A DNA stretch of 37,817 nt from Clostridiales bacterium. Lineage in GTDB: Bacteria; Bacillota; Clostridia; Lachnospirales; Lachnospiraceae. Position numbers and translations under genes: made by a program. The stretch's first letter is position 1. Each line of letters opens with the position of its first letter. Where the stretch lies: assembly GCA_029098165.1 (NCBI GenBank), contig JAQXNU010000043.1, positions 1 to 37,817 of the forward strand. The letters are read 5' to 3'. Shown in pieces: positions 14,385-22,787 of this stretch. The notes under the pieces are model-generated. The model was given only the letters and a program-made list of their open reading frames with translations, was not told the origin of the DNA and did no database searches.

Positions 14385-16739
14385 CTATTCCATTCTTAGC
14401 TGATCAATGATTGATTTTTTCTTCTGCTCTCTTATTTGATAAATAGATAGTATAACCTGTATTAACAGAAGTACCAATACGTATATACTCATATAAAAAA
14501 ACGGAAATGAATATTCTACCACTTTCCCATAACATCCTATACTCATTTGACGACAAATCAACATTGCAATAGGAGTTCCAATTAGCAGTGTTACGCAAAT
14601 GCTTAAGATAGAATAGCACATACCTTCACAGATAATAACTTTATAAAGTTGTTTTTCTGTCAACCCTATAGACCGTAAAACACTATATTCACGTCTTCTA
14701 AATAATTGATTTGACAGTGTTGTGTTAATCAAGTTTATCACACCAAAAAGGAAAATCAGGATTGAAATTATTTGCAACATGAAATATATTGTATTATCTT
14801 TCTCATATCCATTCACTCTTTCGCTAAAGCTTTCGATTGCAATATCTTCGTTTTGTGAAATCATATTTCGAAGATTTTCATCAACATTGCTCTCTTCCTT
14901 TGGATCAATGTTGATTACCCATGTAAAATCAAAATTATTTATTCCAGGCAATAATTCTTTAAAAGCATCTTCCGTCATACACATCATCGCAGCATTAAAT
15001 CCTAAATGCCCACTTCCTTTTGTAGATGCAACTTTAGTTGATTGGAAAATTCCTGATACTGTTACTGGTATTTTTTCTTTTCCTAACGAAATCTCAAACT
15101 GCATTCCTACTTTTACTTCTTCCCCAAAATCTTCATAACCAGTCTTTACTAATATTTCATGGGAATTTTCCGGCATTCGCCCTGCAATTAATGAATCTTC
15201 GATTTCTTTCTTATTTTGCGCGGTAATCATATCACACATTCCTCTTCCTCCATATCCCTTATATTCAAAGGTAAAGGTTGCTGATTTTCTTAATGTTTGT
15301 ATCTCTTTGATACCTGGAATGCTACCGATTTCTTCTTTCAGCTTATCATTAAGAGGATTCCCGGAATATAATAGTTCTGTAGGTTCTTTATCTGACTTTA
15401 TATATATTTTATAATCAGCATCACCAAAATAATGTTGTGCCATCTTTAGCGGCGACTGTAAAAGTAAAGCTGAAGATACCGTTAGCAGAATGATTCCTCC
15501 GAGGCTTAATGATATAACAATGCTCCATACTTTTTTTGGTTCTCTCTTAAAATTCATTATTCCCAAAGATATTGGCGTAAGCTTTCTATTTTTTTCTTGT
15601 GCCGATATTTTTATATTACTAATTGCTGTCATCCTCACAGATTCCATCGGAGATGCCTTCATTGCTATTTTAATTGGTTTATTTATAGATATACTGACAA
15701 TAATGCTGCAGATAGCTGCGGTTATCATTGCACATACAATATAATTCCTAACATTAATTCCTTTTGCTAGTATTATCGCTGAACAAAGTATTGCTAATGA
15801 AATACCTGTCAGTATTCCTCTAACACCTAAATATCTTCCTTCTTTTTTTACAATCTTTTTTATCTGCTTTTGTGTCGTTCCTATCGTTCTAAGTTGTCCG
15901 TAATTTTGTATTTTGTTAATTATGGAAATTTGGAAAATGCTTTTTATAACCGTATAGCTTCCTATCAAAACAAGTCCAATTAATATTCCTAAGATACCTA
16001 ATTGATCTGCAGAAATCACTTGATTAACGTACCGAAAATATTGATTGTTAAATGCTACAGGTAGATTATTTTTTTCACCAATTTGGCTACATAATTTCTT
16101 TATTTCTTCAGCATTTTTTTCCTTCACATGTATATAAACCATATTGGAATCTTCATCATAGTTTTCATAATTTTTCAGTTGTTCCCAAGATATTAAAAAT
16201 GGATATGTTTCTCCACTAGTCTTCATATCAAGAATCCCTGAAATCGTATATTCGCCTGATAGTTGTTTCGTGTTTAAAGTAATCTTATCTCCTACCTTTT
16301 TATCTTTCTCATACTTTTCCAACCATTTTTTACATACAGCAATCTGATTTTCTTCCTCTGGAACTTCTCCACTGGATAAACTCATCTGATTTCTCATCAT
16401 ATAGAACATTGGCTGATCCATGTAAAAAAAAGCTGCTGTATATTTTTTGTCAGACGGTATATCCCCAACAATATAATATTGTCCTACTCTTTCAAATCCC
16501 GTTTCTTCTTTTAGCTTTAACAGCTTTTTTTCTGAAACATTCATGTATACTGCTTCGTATGTATCCTGAATCTGTTTTTTCTGCACTTCCATCAGTGAAG
16601 TCGCAATAAGTCCTGAAAAACATATCAAAAATGATGCTAGAGCTATAGAAATCATTAACATAAAATTTCTTCGTTTTTCAGACTGAAGATTCCTCTGTAC
16701 AATATTTTTTATTACTTTTTTATTCCCTGATTTTCTCAT
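14385..16739 (-). CDS. FtsX/MacB-type ABC transporter permease of the YTDDCG peptide locus
   Basis: The 784-aa permease has an N-terminal TM helix (about 25-50), an extracytoplasmic domain, a TM cluster near 245-365 containing the TIGTTQKQIKKIV segment typical of FtsX domains, another TM near 410, a second extracytoplasmic domain, and three C-terminal TM helices with RREYSVLRSIGLTEKQL. The start chosen is the ATG at 16739 (GGAG upstream), which overlaps the ATPase gene by 20 nt. The track start is an upstream TTG. Permeases of this form work with MacB/LolD-type ATPases in export, immunity or sensing of peptides. It is related in layout to the permease at the left edge. Confidence 0.88.
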   Translation of the reverse strand: MRKSGNKKVIKNIVQRNLQSEKRRNFMLMISIALASFLICFSGLIATSLMEVQKKQIQDTYEAVYMNVSEKKLLKLKEETGFERVGQYYIVGDIPSDKKYTAAFFYMDQPMFYMMRNQMSLSSGEVPEEENQIAVCKKWLEKYEKDKKVGDKITLNTKQLSGEYTISGILDMKTSGETYPFLISWEQLKNYENYDEDSNMVYIHVKEKNAEEIKKLCSQIGEKNNLPVAFNNQYFRYVNQVISADQLGILGILIGLVLIGSYTVIKSIFQISIINKIQNYGQLRTIGTTQKQIKKIVKKEGRYLGVRGILTGISLAILCSAIILAKGINVRNYIVCAMITAAICSIIVSISINKPIKIAMKASPMESVRMTAISNIKISAQEKNRKLTPISLGIMNFKREPKKVWSIVISLSLGGIILLTVSSALLLQSPLKMAQHYFGDADYKIYIKSDKEPTELLYSGNPLNDKLKEEIGSIPGIKEIQTLRKSATFTFEYKGYGGRGMCDMITAQNKKEIEDSLIAGRMPENSHEILVKTGYEDFGEEVKVGMQFEISLGKEKIPVTVSGIFQSTKVASTKGSGHLGFNAAMMCMTEDAFKELLPGINNFDFTWVINIDPKEESNVDENLRNMISQNEDIAIESFSERVNGYEKDNTIYFMLQIISILIFLFGVINLINTTLSNQLFRRREYSVLRSIGLTEKQLYKVIICEGMCYSILSICVTLLIGTPIAMLICRQMSIGCYGKVVEYSFPFFYMSIYVLVLLLIQVILSIYQIREQKKKSIIDQLRME

Positions 16740-17418
16740 TTTCACCAACTCCAGTTTTCAAAAATTTTCCGTCTTCAATCCGCACTATTCGTTCTGCTAG
16801 ATCTGCAATATGCTCATTATGAGTAATCATCACAACACTTTGCTCAAATTTTCTACTCGTACTTTGAATCAATTCCAGTACATCCTGGCTCGTCTTGCTG
16901 TCAAGATTTCCTGTAGGTTCATCCGCAAGTATAATTGCCGGCTTCGTAATCAAGGCTCTTGCAATGGCAACACGCTGCTGCTGTCCGCCAGATAACATAT
17001 TCGGCATACTTTTCAGTTTCTCCTGTAAACCGAGCATATTAATAATTTCATTCAAAAATGTCTGATCAACTTCCCGCCCATCTAATTCAATCGGCAAAAC
17101 TATATTCTCATAAACATTTAACATGGGGAGTAAGTTATAGTTTTGAAAAATAAATCCGATATTTCTTCTTCGAAAGATTGTGAGCTGCTCATCATTTAAG
17201 TCTGACAATTTTTTCCCTTGGATCTTAATTTCCCCAGATGTCGGTATATCCAATCCTCCCAACATATTCAATAAAGTAGATTTACCACTTCCGGATGTAC
17301 CAACAATAGCTACAAATTCACCCTTTTCAACACTAAAATCTACTCCATCCAATGCCTTTGTTATATTAGGCTCCTTTCCATAATATTTTTTTATATTTCT
17401 TGCTTCCAATACTTTCAT
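16720..17418 (-). CDS. MacB/LolD-type ABC transporter ATP-binding protein
   Basis: A 232-aa ATPase starting at the ATG at 17418, preceded by AGGCGG; the track start is 11 codons further up and lacks a ribosome site. Walker A is GTSGSGKST, the Q loop lies in FQNYNLLP, the signature is [15 protein letters not shown], and Walker B is [11 protein letters not shown], all typical of the MacB/LolD/BceA group. It powers the overlapping permease gene. Three small peptide genes follow the permease. The region upstream of this gene borders the IS110 element, so its native promoter may be altered or partly replaced. Confidence 0.93.
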   Translation of the reverse strand: MKVLEARNIKKYYGKEPNITKALDGVDFSVEKGEFVAIVGTSGSGKSTLLNMLGGLDIPTSGEIKIQGKKLSDLNDEQLTIFRRRNIGFIFQNYNLLPMLNVYENIVLPIELDGREVDQTFLNEIINMLGLQEKLKSMPNMLSGGQQQRVAIARALITKPAIILADEPTGNLDSKTSQDVLELIQSTSRKFEQSVVMITHNEHIADLAERIVRIEDGKFLKTGVGENEKIRE

Positions 17419-17529
17419 AATTATATTCCGCCTTTCTGCGAAAGCCACCAATAGGGTTATGAAACTTGTTGGAGAACTTCCGCTATCTTATTTTAATTCT
17501 TTCTGATATATTCTTTTTATAAGACTGAC

Positions 17530-17700
17530 ACACTACAGAACACGCGGAGGTGAGTGGCGGGGCTGTATAGCGGCGACCTCGCATAGTTATTTGTTGTCGG
17601 TCATCCGTTAAGGCATCAATGATTGGCGCATAACGTAGCCCGTAAACTTATCTCTTCCAAAGTCGACTCGATTTTGCCGGATGACCAGTCACTATCAGTT
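17530..17700 (+). ncRNA. Candidate IS110 bridge RNA
   Basis: The 210 bp before the transposase start contain two clear stems. The first is GAGGT at 17547-17551 with ACCTC at 17576-17580, extended by a GC/GC pair after a bulge. The second is GGTCATCCG at 17599-17607 with CGGATGACC at 17678-17686, enclosing about 70 nt. IS110 elements are known to encode a bridge RNA upstream of the transposase with a 5' hairpin and guide loops, which fits this layout. Guide loops cannot be assigned without the exact element ends. Confidence 0.6.
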
Positions 17701-17731
17701 TTATAACTATTACTATCAGGAGGTTTGTTTA

Positions 17732-18988
17732 TTGTTCAAAATTATCAAGAAAAACTGCTGTGGTCTTGATGTCCACAAGACTTGGATCTTTGCCTGTATC
17801 GGTATTACTGATTCCAATGACCGTACAGAGTATAAGCAGGCTCGTTTCTCTTCCTTTTCCAAAGGATTGCTGGAACTGTGCGATTGGCTTGCCAAGTACA
17901 ACTGTACCGATGTCTGCATGGAATCTACCGGAAAGTACTGGATCCCTGTCTATAACATTCTGGAGAAAAATAACCTATGGGTTACTCTTTCTCACCCAAA
18001 ATACACAAAACCTATGAAGGGTAATAAGACTGACCGTAAAGATGCCAAATGGATCTGCGATCTCTACATGTGTGGTATGGTCAAGCCTTCCTTTATTCCA
18101 CCTGCTGATATCCGTCATCTAAGAGACTTGGTTCGTTACCGATTCAAACTTACCTGTATGATTACCGGAGAAAAGAATCGTGCACAAAACTGCTTAACTG
18201 TATCTAATCTCAAACTTGATGATGTATTCAGTGATGTATTTGGCAAGTCCTCTCGTTCCATTATAGAACAGATACTTGCTCACCCTGGGGAAACCTTTGA
18301 TGTTACACCTTTTGTTGACAGTCGTTGCAAAACTCCGATTGAAGAAATCCAAGCCGCTGTTGATGGTGCTATCTCGCCTGAACAGGCTGTGAAACTTCGC
18401 CAATGCCTTAATCACATCGACGAATTAGAAAAGCACATAGAAACAGTGGAACAGGAAATTCTTCGCCTCTCTAATCAGTACTCGTCTGCACTTGAACTAA
18501 TACGTACTGTTCCTGGCTTCGGTAATAATCCGATGACTGCTATCCAAGTTCTCTCAGAAATCGGCGGTGATATGTCTGTCTTCCCCACAGCCAAACACCT
18601 CGTATCCTGGGCTGGATGTTGTCCTCGTAACGACCAAAGCAACAAAAAAATCAAATCGACTCGAATTTCCCGTGCCGGTTCTTATATTAAACCATTATTG
18701 GTACAAGTTGCAAACTCTTTAATCTTATCAAAGAAATATCCTGAGTTTACGACTCGTTATCGTCGTATAAAAGCACGTCGTGGTCACAAGAAAGCTACCA
18801 TCGCTCTGTGTCGTATGATCCTGACCGCTATCTGGCACATGCTTTCAGAGTTAAAGCCTTATACACCAGATGGATTTCTTGAATCGCGTCCTGTGAATGA
18901 ATCAAAAACTTTGACTACATCACAGGCACTTAATCTTCTTAAGCAACGAGGTTACATCATCAAAGATGATCCTGTAGCAGTTTCCTGA
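17732..18988 (+). CDS. IS110-family DEDD transposase
   Basis: The best start is TTG at 17732 because AGGAGG lies 8 nt upstream (17718-17723); the track ATG at 17681 lies inside the candidate bridge RNA stem. The 418-aa product has a RuvC-like DEDD domain: GLDVHKTW (Asp), MESTGKYW (Glu) and KTDRKDAKW (two Asp). A coiled region follows (EQAVKLRQCL...ETVEQEIL), then the C-terminal Transposase_20 domain with TVPGFG, SWAGCCPRND and RISRAGSYIK, whose Ser is the expected nucleophile. All landmarks are intact, so the enzyme is probably active. The protein would be guided by the bridge RNA to target and donor DNA. Confidence 0.93.
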   Translation: MFKIIKKNCCGLDVHKTWIFACIGITDSNDRTEYKQARFSSFSKGLLELCDWLAKYNCTDVCMESTGKYWIPVYNILEKNNLWVTLSHPKYTKPMKGNKTDRKDAKWICDLYMCGMVKPSFIPPADIRHLRDLVRYRFKLTCMITGEKNRAQNCLTVSNLKLDDVFSDVFGKSSRSIIEQILAHPGETFDVTPFVDSRCKTPIEEIQAAVDGAISPEQAVKLRQCLNHIDELEKHIETVEQEILRLSNQYSSALELIRTVPGFGNNPMTAIQVLSEIGGDMSVFPTAKHLVSWAGCCPRNDQSNKKIKSTRISRAGSYIKPLLVQVANSLILSKKYPEFTTRYRRIKARRGHKKATIALCRMILTAIWHMLSELKPYTPDGFLESRPVNESKTLTTSQALNLLKQRGYIIKDDPVAVS

Positions 18989-19016
18989 TTAGGTGTTGTG
19001 TCTATATTTATTTTTG

Positions 19017-19037
19017 AAACCACCCAACGGATGGTTT
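19017..19037 (+). terminator. Hairpin downstream of the transposase gene
   Basis: AAACCA at 19017 pairs with TGGTTT ending at 19037, with an internal CC/GG pair. It lies 28 bp after the transposase stop. The following sequence is only mildly T-rich, so it may be a weak terminator or part of the element's right end. Confidence 0.35.
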
Positions 19038-19079
19038 GTTTGCTATGCTCTTTATTTTTTCTCTATCCGCTACCTCTTT

Positions 19080-19221
19080 GTTTCAAACTTATCCTCCCCT
19101 TACTGTTATATGATATTATTACTTCATGTCCCTTTAATTTTAAATAATCCTGTAAAGAGAAACACTATAAGACCGTGCCGTAGTTATGAGCACTATGTAT
19201 AGTGATTATTCCGATTTTCAT
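19080..19221 (-). pseudogene. 5' remnant of a polysaccharide pyruvyl transferase family gene
   Basis: The minus-strand ATG at 19221, with ACGGAGG upstream, opens a frame reading MKIGIITIHSAHNYGTVL, the characteristic N-terminus of polysaccharide pyruvyl transferase family proteins. Codon 19 is TAG where the family has Gln (CAG to TAG would explain it). Beyond it the same frame continues with CFSLQDYLKLKGHEVIIS, again as expected for the family, and then loses similarity before 19,080. So the gene has a nonsense mutation and has lost almost all of its length, probably through the event that placed the IS110 element here. It is divergent from the MerR gene and fits a cell-surface polysaccharide neighbourhood. 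Confidence 0.72.
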
Positions 19222-19423
19222 GATTGAACCTCCGTTTTGTTACCACTAATTATACCTTATATAACAGGTCGGATTCAAGTACACTTACATAAACATGTCA
19301 GTATCTAAAACAAATTTCTTCCCATTATGATTGTAAGCCTATCTTCTTACTGATAAGAATTCATTGCACCTTACATAATTCCTCGCTATAATGTACATAT
19401 ATAAGAAAGGATTCGTATCGATC
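19222..19423 (+). promoter_or_regulatory. Promoter region of the MerR-methyltransferase gene
   Basis: A near-consensus sigma-A promoter is present: TTGCAC at 19364-19369, a 17-bp spacer, and TATAAT at 19387-19392. Because the -10 box covers the ATG of the track ORF (19391), translation must start downstream, at 19424. Together with 18,989-19,221 (IS right end and pyruvyl transferase remnant) this accounts for the long stretch without an intact gene. Confidence 0.75.
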
Positions 19424-20602
19424 ATGAAAAAACAAGGTTATTATTCCTCGGGTGTATTTGCACATATGGCTCATGTCACACTGCGTACCATCCGTTATTA
19501 CGATAAACAGAATATACTAAAGCCTTCCTTCGTCAACGAATCGGGTGCCCGTTTTTATACCGATGAAGATTTTGCACGTTTGCAACAGATTCTTCTGTTA
19601 AAATACTTAGGCTTTTCGCTAGAGGATATTAAAGAAATGATCATCGATGATTCCGATTACCATTACATGATCAACTCTCTGCATATTCAGCGAAAGCTGA
19701 TTCAAGACCGTATTGAACAGATGCAACTGGTGGAAAAGGCAATTCAAGATACGACCGAAGTGATTGAAACTCACCATAACATTGACTGGAGCCAGATGTT
19801 AAACTTGATTCACCTTACTGGTATGGAAAAGAGCATGAAGAATCAATATCAGAATGCTTCCAATATCTCCTCCCGAATCAATCTTCACCACCTTTATTCT
19901 CAAAATAAAGAAGGCTGGTTTTCTTGGATTTATTCCCAGTGTGAGTTTGATGACAACATGAAAGTTCTCGAGTTAGGGTGTGGGGATGGAACCTTTTGGA
20001 TTGAAAATCAAACGAAACTTCCTAAACACATTCAGATCACACTATCCGATATCTCAGAGGGAATGCTTCGCGATGCCCATCGTAGCATTGGTCACGACGA
20101 TTCGCGATTTTCTTATAGTTGTTTTGACTGTAGCACCATACCATACGATGATAACAGCTTCGATTTGGTAATCGCAAATCATGTTTTATTCTATTGTTCG
20201 GACATTCCCGCCATCTGTCAGGAAGTCTGCCGAGTTTTAAAACCAAATGGTACCTTTATTTGTAGTACTTATGGAAAAGATCATATGAAAGAGATCCGTC
20301 AGCTCGTTACGGACTTTGATGACCGTATCGTACTTTCTGCAAAAAAACTGTATGATGTCTTTGGATTAGAAAATGGTAACGAGCAATTAGCTCCTTACTT
20401 TTCTCAGATTGAATTAAAACATTACGACGATGAGCTCATTGTTCCCGATTCTGAACCATTGATTTCCTACATTCTATCGTGCCACGGAAATCAGAATCAA
20501 TATTTGATCAACCATTATAAAGAATTTCGTGCATTTATTCAGAAAAAAATACAATATGGGATTCATATAACGAAAGATGCTGGAATATTTATTTGTCGAT
20601 AA
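19424..20602 (+). CDS. MerR-family regulator fused to a SAM-dependent methyltransferase domain
   Basis: The start at 19424 is set by the promoter and by AAGAAAGGA 12 nt upstream. Of 392 residues, about 6-75 form a MerR winged helix (VFAHMAHVTLRTIRYYDKQN, FYTDEDFARLQQI, LGFSLEDIKEMI) and 80-118 the usual dimerisation helix. Residues 175-390 form a class I methyltransferase: VLELGCGDGTFW at 181-192 (SAM-binding), SDISEGML (motif II-like acidic loop), FDLVIANHVLFYC and VCRVLKPNGTFICSTYG. In MerR proteins the C-terminal domain senses the effector, so here SAM, a SAM-linked metabolite or a methyl-acceptor may be the signal. The rhamnose operon directly downstream has a MerR-type promoter and is the likely target. 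Confidence 0.85.
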   Translation: MKKQGYYSSGVFAHMAHVTLRTIRYYDKQNILKPSFVNESGARFYTDEDFARLQQILLLKYLGFSLEDIKEMIIDDSDYHYMINSLHIQRKLIQDRIEQMQLVEKAIQDTTEVIETHHNIDWSQMLNLIHLTGMEKSMKNQYQNASNISSRINLHHLYSQNKEGWFSWIYSQCEFDDNMKVLELGCGDGTFWIENQTKLPKHIQITLSDISEGMLRDAHRSIGHDDSRFSYSCFDCSTIPYDDNSFDLVIANHVLFYCSDIPAICQEVCRVLKPNGTFICSTYGKDHMKEIRQLVTDFDDRIVLSAKKLYDVFGLENGNEQLAPYFSQIELKHYDDELIVPDSEPLISYILSCHGNQNQYLINHYKEFRAFIQKKIQYGIHITKDAGIFICR

Positions 20603-20634
20603 TAAAAATATTTAGTAATTTGTGAAAAAAGTAC

Positions 20635-20665
20635 TTGAAGGTGACCTTAGGTCACCTTTTATAAT
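20635..20665 (+). promoter_or_regulatory. MerR-type promoter of the dTDP-rhamnose operon
   Basis: TTGAAG (-35, 20635-20640) and TATAAT (-10, 20660-20665) are separated by 19 bp instead of 17. The spacer carries the palindrome AAGGTGACC-TTA-GGTCACCTT. An over-long spacer with a centred dyad is the diagnostic arrangement for MerR-family activators, which untwist the promoter. The MerR fusion protein is encoded immediately upstream. Confidence 0.85.
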
Positions 20666-20728
20666 ATACTTAACAATCAAGGAGACATCAATTTATGAAA
20701 TAGAATAAAGAAACAAGGAGATTCATTT

Positions 20729-21625
20729 ATGAAAGGAATAATTTTAGCTGGTGGGTCAGGAACACGTCTCTACCCACTAACCATGGTCACTTCAAAGCAA
20801 CTGCTTCCGATCTACGATAAACCGATGATTTACTATCCGCTCTCAGTTTTAATGAATGCCGGTATCCGTGATATCTTAATTATCTCCACCCCACAGGATA
20901 CACCTCGTTTTGAGGAGCTTCTAAAGGATGGAAGTCAATTTGGACTTAACCTCTCCTATGCGGTACAGCCAAGTCCAGATGGACTTGCTCAGGCATTTCT
21001 CATTGGAGAAGAGTTTATTGGGGATGATAGCGTTGCTATGATTTTAGGAGATAACATCTTTACAGGTCATGGTTTGATCAAACGATTAAATGGAGCAGTA
21101 AAAAATGCAGAGAGTGGGAATGGAGCAACCATCTTTGGTTACTATGTCGATGATCCAGAACGTTTCGGTATCGTTGAATTTGATAGTAATGGGAAAGCGA
21201 TATCCATTGAAGAGAAGCCAGAACATCCAAAGAGCAATTACTGTGTTACTGGATTATACTTCTATGATAACAAAGTTATTGATTACGCAAAACAATTAAA
21301 ACCAAGTGCTCGTGGGGAATTAGAAATCACTGATTTAAACCGTATTTACCTTGAGAATAACAATCTTAATGTAGAGCTGCTTGGTCAAGGATTTACCTGG
21401 CTGGATACTGGAACACATGAAAGCCTTACCGAGGCTACTAACTTTGTAAAGACAGTAGAAAATCATCAACATCGTAAAATTGCCTGTCTGGAAGAAATCG
21501 CTTATCTTAATGGATGGATTTCTAGAGAAGAGATGCAAGAATGCTATGAAAAATTAAAGAAAAACCAATATGGTCAATATCTAAAAGATGTACTAGATGG
21601 AAAGTACTTAGATATCCTTCACTAA
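20729..21625 (+). CDS. rfbA: Glucose-1-phosphate thymidylyltransferase
   Basis: This 298-aa enzyme makes dTDP-glucose from glucose-1-phosphate and dTTP, the first step to dTDP-L-rhamnose in the cytoplasm. The N-terminal [11 protein letters not shown] nucleotide-binding signature, [25 protein letters not shown] (metal and sugar-nucleotide site), EEKP and the late TWLDTGTH are all present, and the length is normal. AAGGAG lies before the ATG; a similar site-plus-ATG sits 39 bp upstream as a two-codon mini-ORF. It is the first gene of a four-gene operon behind the MerR-type promoter. Equivalent to rmlA. Confidence 0.96.
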   Translation: MKGIILAGGSGTRLYPLTMVTSKQLLPIYDKPMIYYPLSVLMNAGIRDILIISTPQDTPRFEELLKDGSQFGLNLSYAVQPSPDGLAQAFLIGEEFIGDDSVAMILGDNIFTGHGLIKRLNGAVKNAESGNGATIFGYYVDDPERFGIVEFDSNGKAISIEEKPEHPKSNYCVTGLYFYDNKVIDYAKQLKPSARGELEITDLNRIYLENNNLNVELLGQGFTWLDTGTHESLTEATNFVKTVENHQHRKIACLEEIAYLNGWISREEMQECYEKLKKNQYGQYLKDVLDGKYLDILH

Positions 21626-21700
21626 TCTCATTAACTACCAAGTGAAAGATTGATAATTTAACACGTAAATTAACAAAAATAAGATTAGGAGAATTATACA

Positions 21701-22720
21701 ATGAATATTATCGTAACTGGCGGTGCCGGATTTATCGGAAGTAATTTTATCTTCCACATGTTAAATAAATACCCTGATTATCGTATTATTTGCTTAGACT
21801 GCTTAACTTATGCAGGAAATCTTTCAACCTTAGCTCCAGTGATGGAAAATCCTAATTTTCGATTTGTAAAGGAAAGCATCACGGACCGAGAAGCAGTTTA
21901 CAAATTATTTGAAGAAGAACATCCGGATATTGTAGTTAACTTCGCAGCAGAAAGTCATGTAGATCGTTCCATCGAAAATCCTCAGGTATTTCTTGATACG
22001 AACATTGTCGGTACTTCAATTCTTATGGATGCTTGTCGTAAATATGGCATCCAGCGTTATCATCAGGTTTCTACCGATGAAGTTTATGGGGATCTTCCAC
22101 TCGACCGTCCTGACCTCTTCTTTACCGAAGAAACTCCAATCCATACAAGTAGTCCATACAGTTCCTCTAAAGCCGCTGCGGATCTTTTAGTATTAGCTTA
22201 CCATAGAACTTATAACCTGCCTGTGACGATCAGCCGTTGTTCGAACAACTATGGACCATATCATTTCCCAGAAAAACTCATTCCTTTAATGATTGCGAAT
22301 GCCCTTGCAGACAAACCACTTCCTGTTTACGGAGAAGGTTTAAATGTTAGAGACTGGCTTTATGTTGAAGATCACTGCAAAGCAATCGATCTTATTATTC
22401 ATAAAGGACGTGTTGGTGAAGTCTATAACGTAGGCGGTCACAACGAGATGAAAAACATAGATATCGTTAAAATCATCTGTAAGGAACTTGGGAAACCAGA
22501 AAGTCTGATTACCTTCGTTACGGATCGTAAAGGCCATGACATGCGCTATGCCATTGATCCAACTAAGATTCATAATGAATTAGGCTGGCTTCCTGAAACC
22601 AAATTCGAAGATGGTATTAAGAAAACTATTCAGTGGTATCTAGATAATCAAGAATGGTGGAGAACAATTATATCTGGAGAATACCAGAATTACTACAAAA
22701 AGATGTATGAGAACCGTTAG
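21701..22720 (+). CDS. rfbB: dTDP-glucose 4,6-dehydratase
   Basis: A 339-aa short-chain dehydrogenase/reductase that converts dTDP-glucose to dTDP-4-keto-6-deoxyglucose, the second pathway step. It has the NAD-binding GGAGFIGSNF, the catalytic STDEVYGDL segment and YSSSKAAAD (Tyr-x3-Lys), then SRCSNNYGPYHFPEKLIPL, a hallmark of this dehydratase. AGGAG precedes the ATG. It follows rfbA by 75 bp in the same orientation. Equivalent to rmlB. Confidence 0.96.
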   Translation: MNIIVTGGAGFIGSNFIFHMLNKYPDYRIICLDCLTYAGNLSTLAPVMENPNFRFVKESITDREAVYKLFEEEHPDIVVNFAAESHVDRSIENPQVFLDTNIVGTSILMDACRKYGIQRYHQVSTDEVYGDLPLDRPDLFFTEETPIHTSSPYSSSKAAADLLVLAYHRTYNLPVTISRCSNNYGPYHFPEKLIPLMIANALADKPLPVYGEGLNVRDWLYVEDHCKAIDLIIHKGRVGEVYNVGGHNEMKNIDIVKIICKELGKPESLITFVTDRKGHDMRYAIDPTKIHNELGWLPETKFEDGIKKTIQWYLDNQEWWRTIISGEYQNYYKKMYENR

Positions 22721-22787
22721 ATAGAAGGAGAACAGCTCGTTCTTCATAAGGAATTCTCAACAACTTGAAATATGAGGTATTAAGAAT

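Larger units (their letters stand above)
17520..18990 (+). mobile_element. IS110-family insertion sequence (boundaries approximate)
   Basis: The element comprises a structured, relatively GC-rich left non-coding segment and one DEDD transposase gene, the layout of the IS110 group. No terminal inverted repeats are evident, as expected for this family, so the exact ends cannot be read; the right end could extend to about 19,090. It lies between the peptide island and a broken pyruvyl transferase gene. Confidence 0.75.

Noticed and set aside
13863-14410. Plus-strand ORFs of 89 and 76 aa
   Set aside because: They are antisense to peptides A and B and the promoter; Cys/Tyr/Phe/Ser-rich shadow translations.
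17681-17731. Upstream ATG start for the IS110 transposase
   Set aside because: It lies inside the candidate bridge RNA stem and has no ribosome site, while TTG at 17732 follows AGGAGG at ideal spacing.
18993-19202. Plus-strand ORF after the transposase
   Set aside because: No ribosome site and hydrophobic low-complexity content; most of it is antisense to the pyruvyl transferase remnant.
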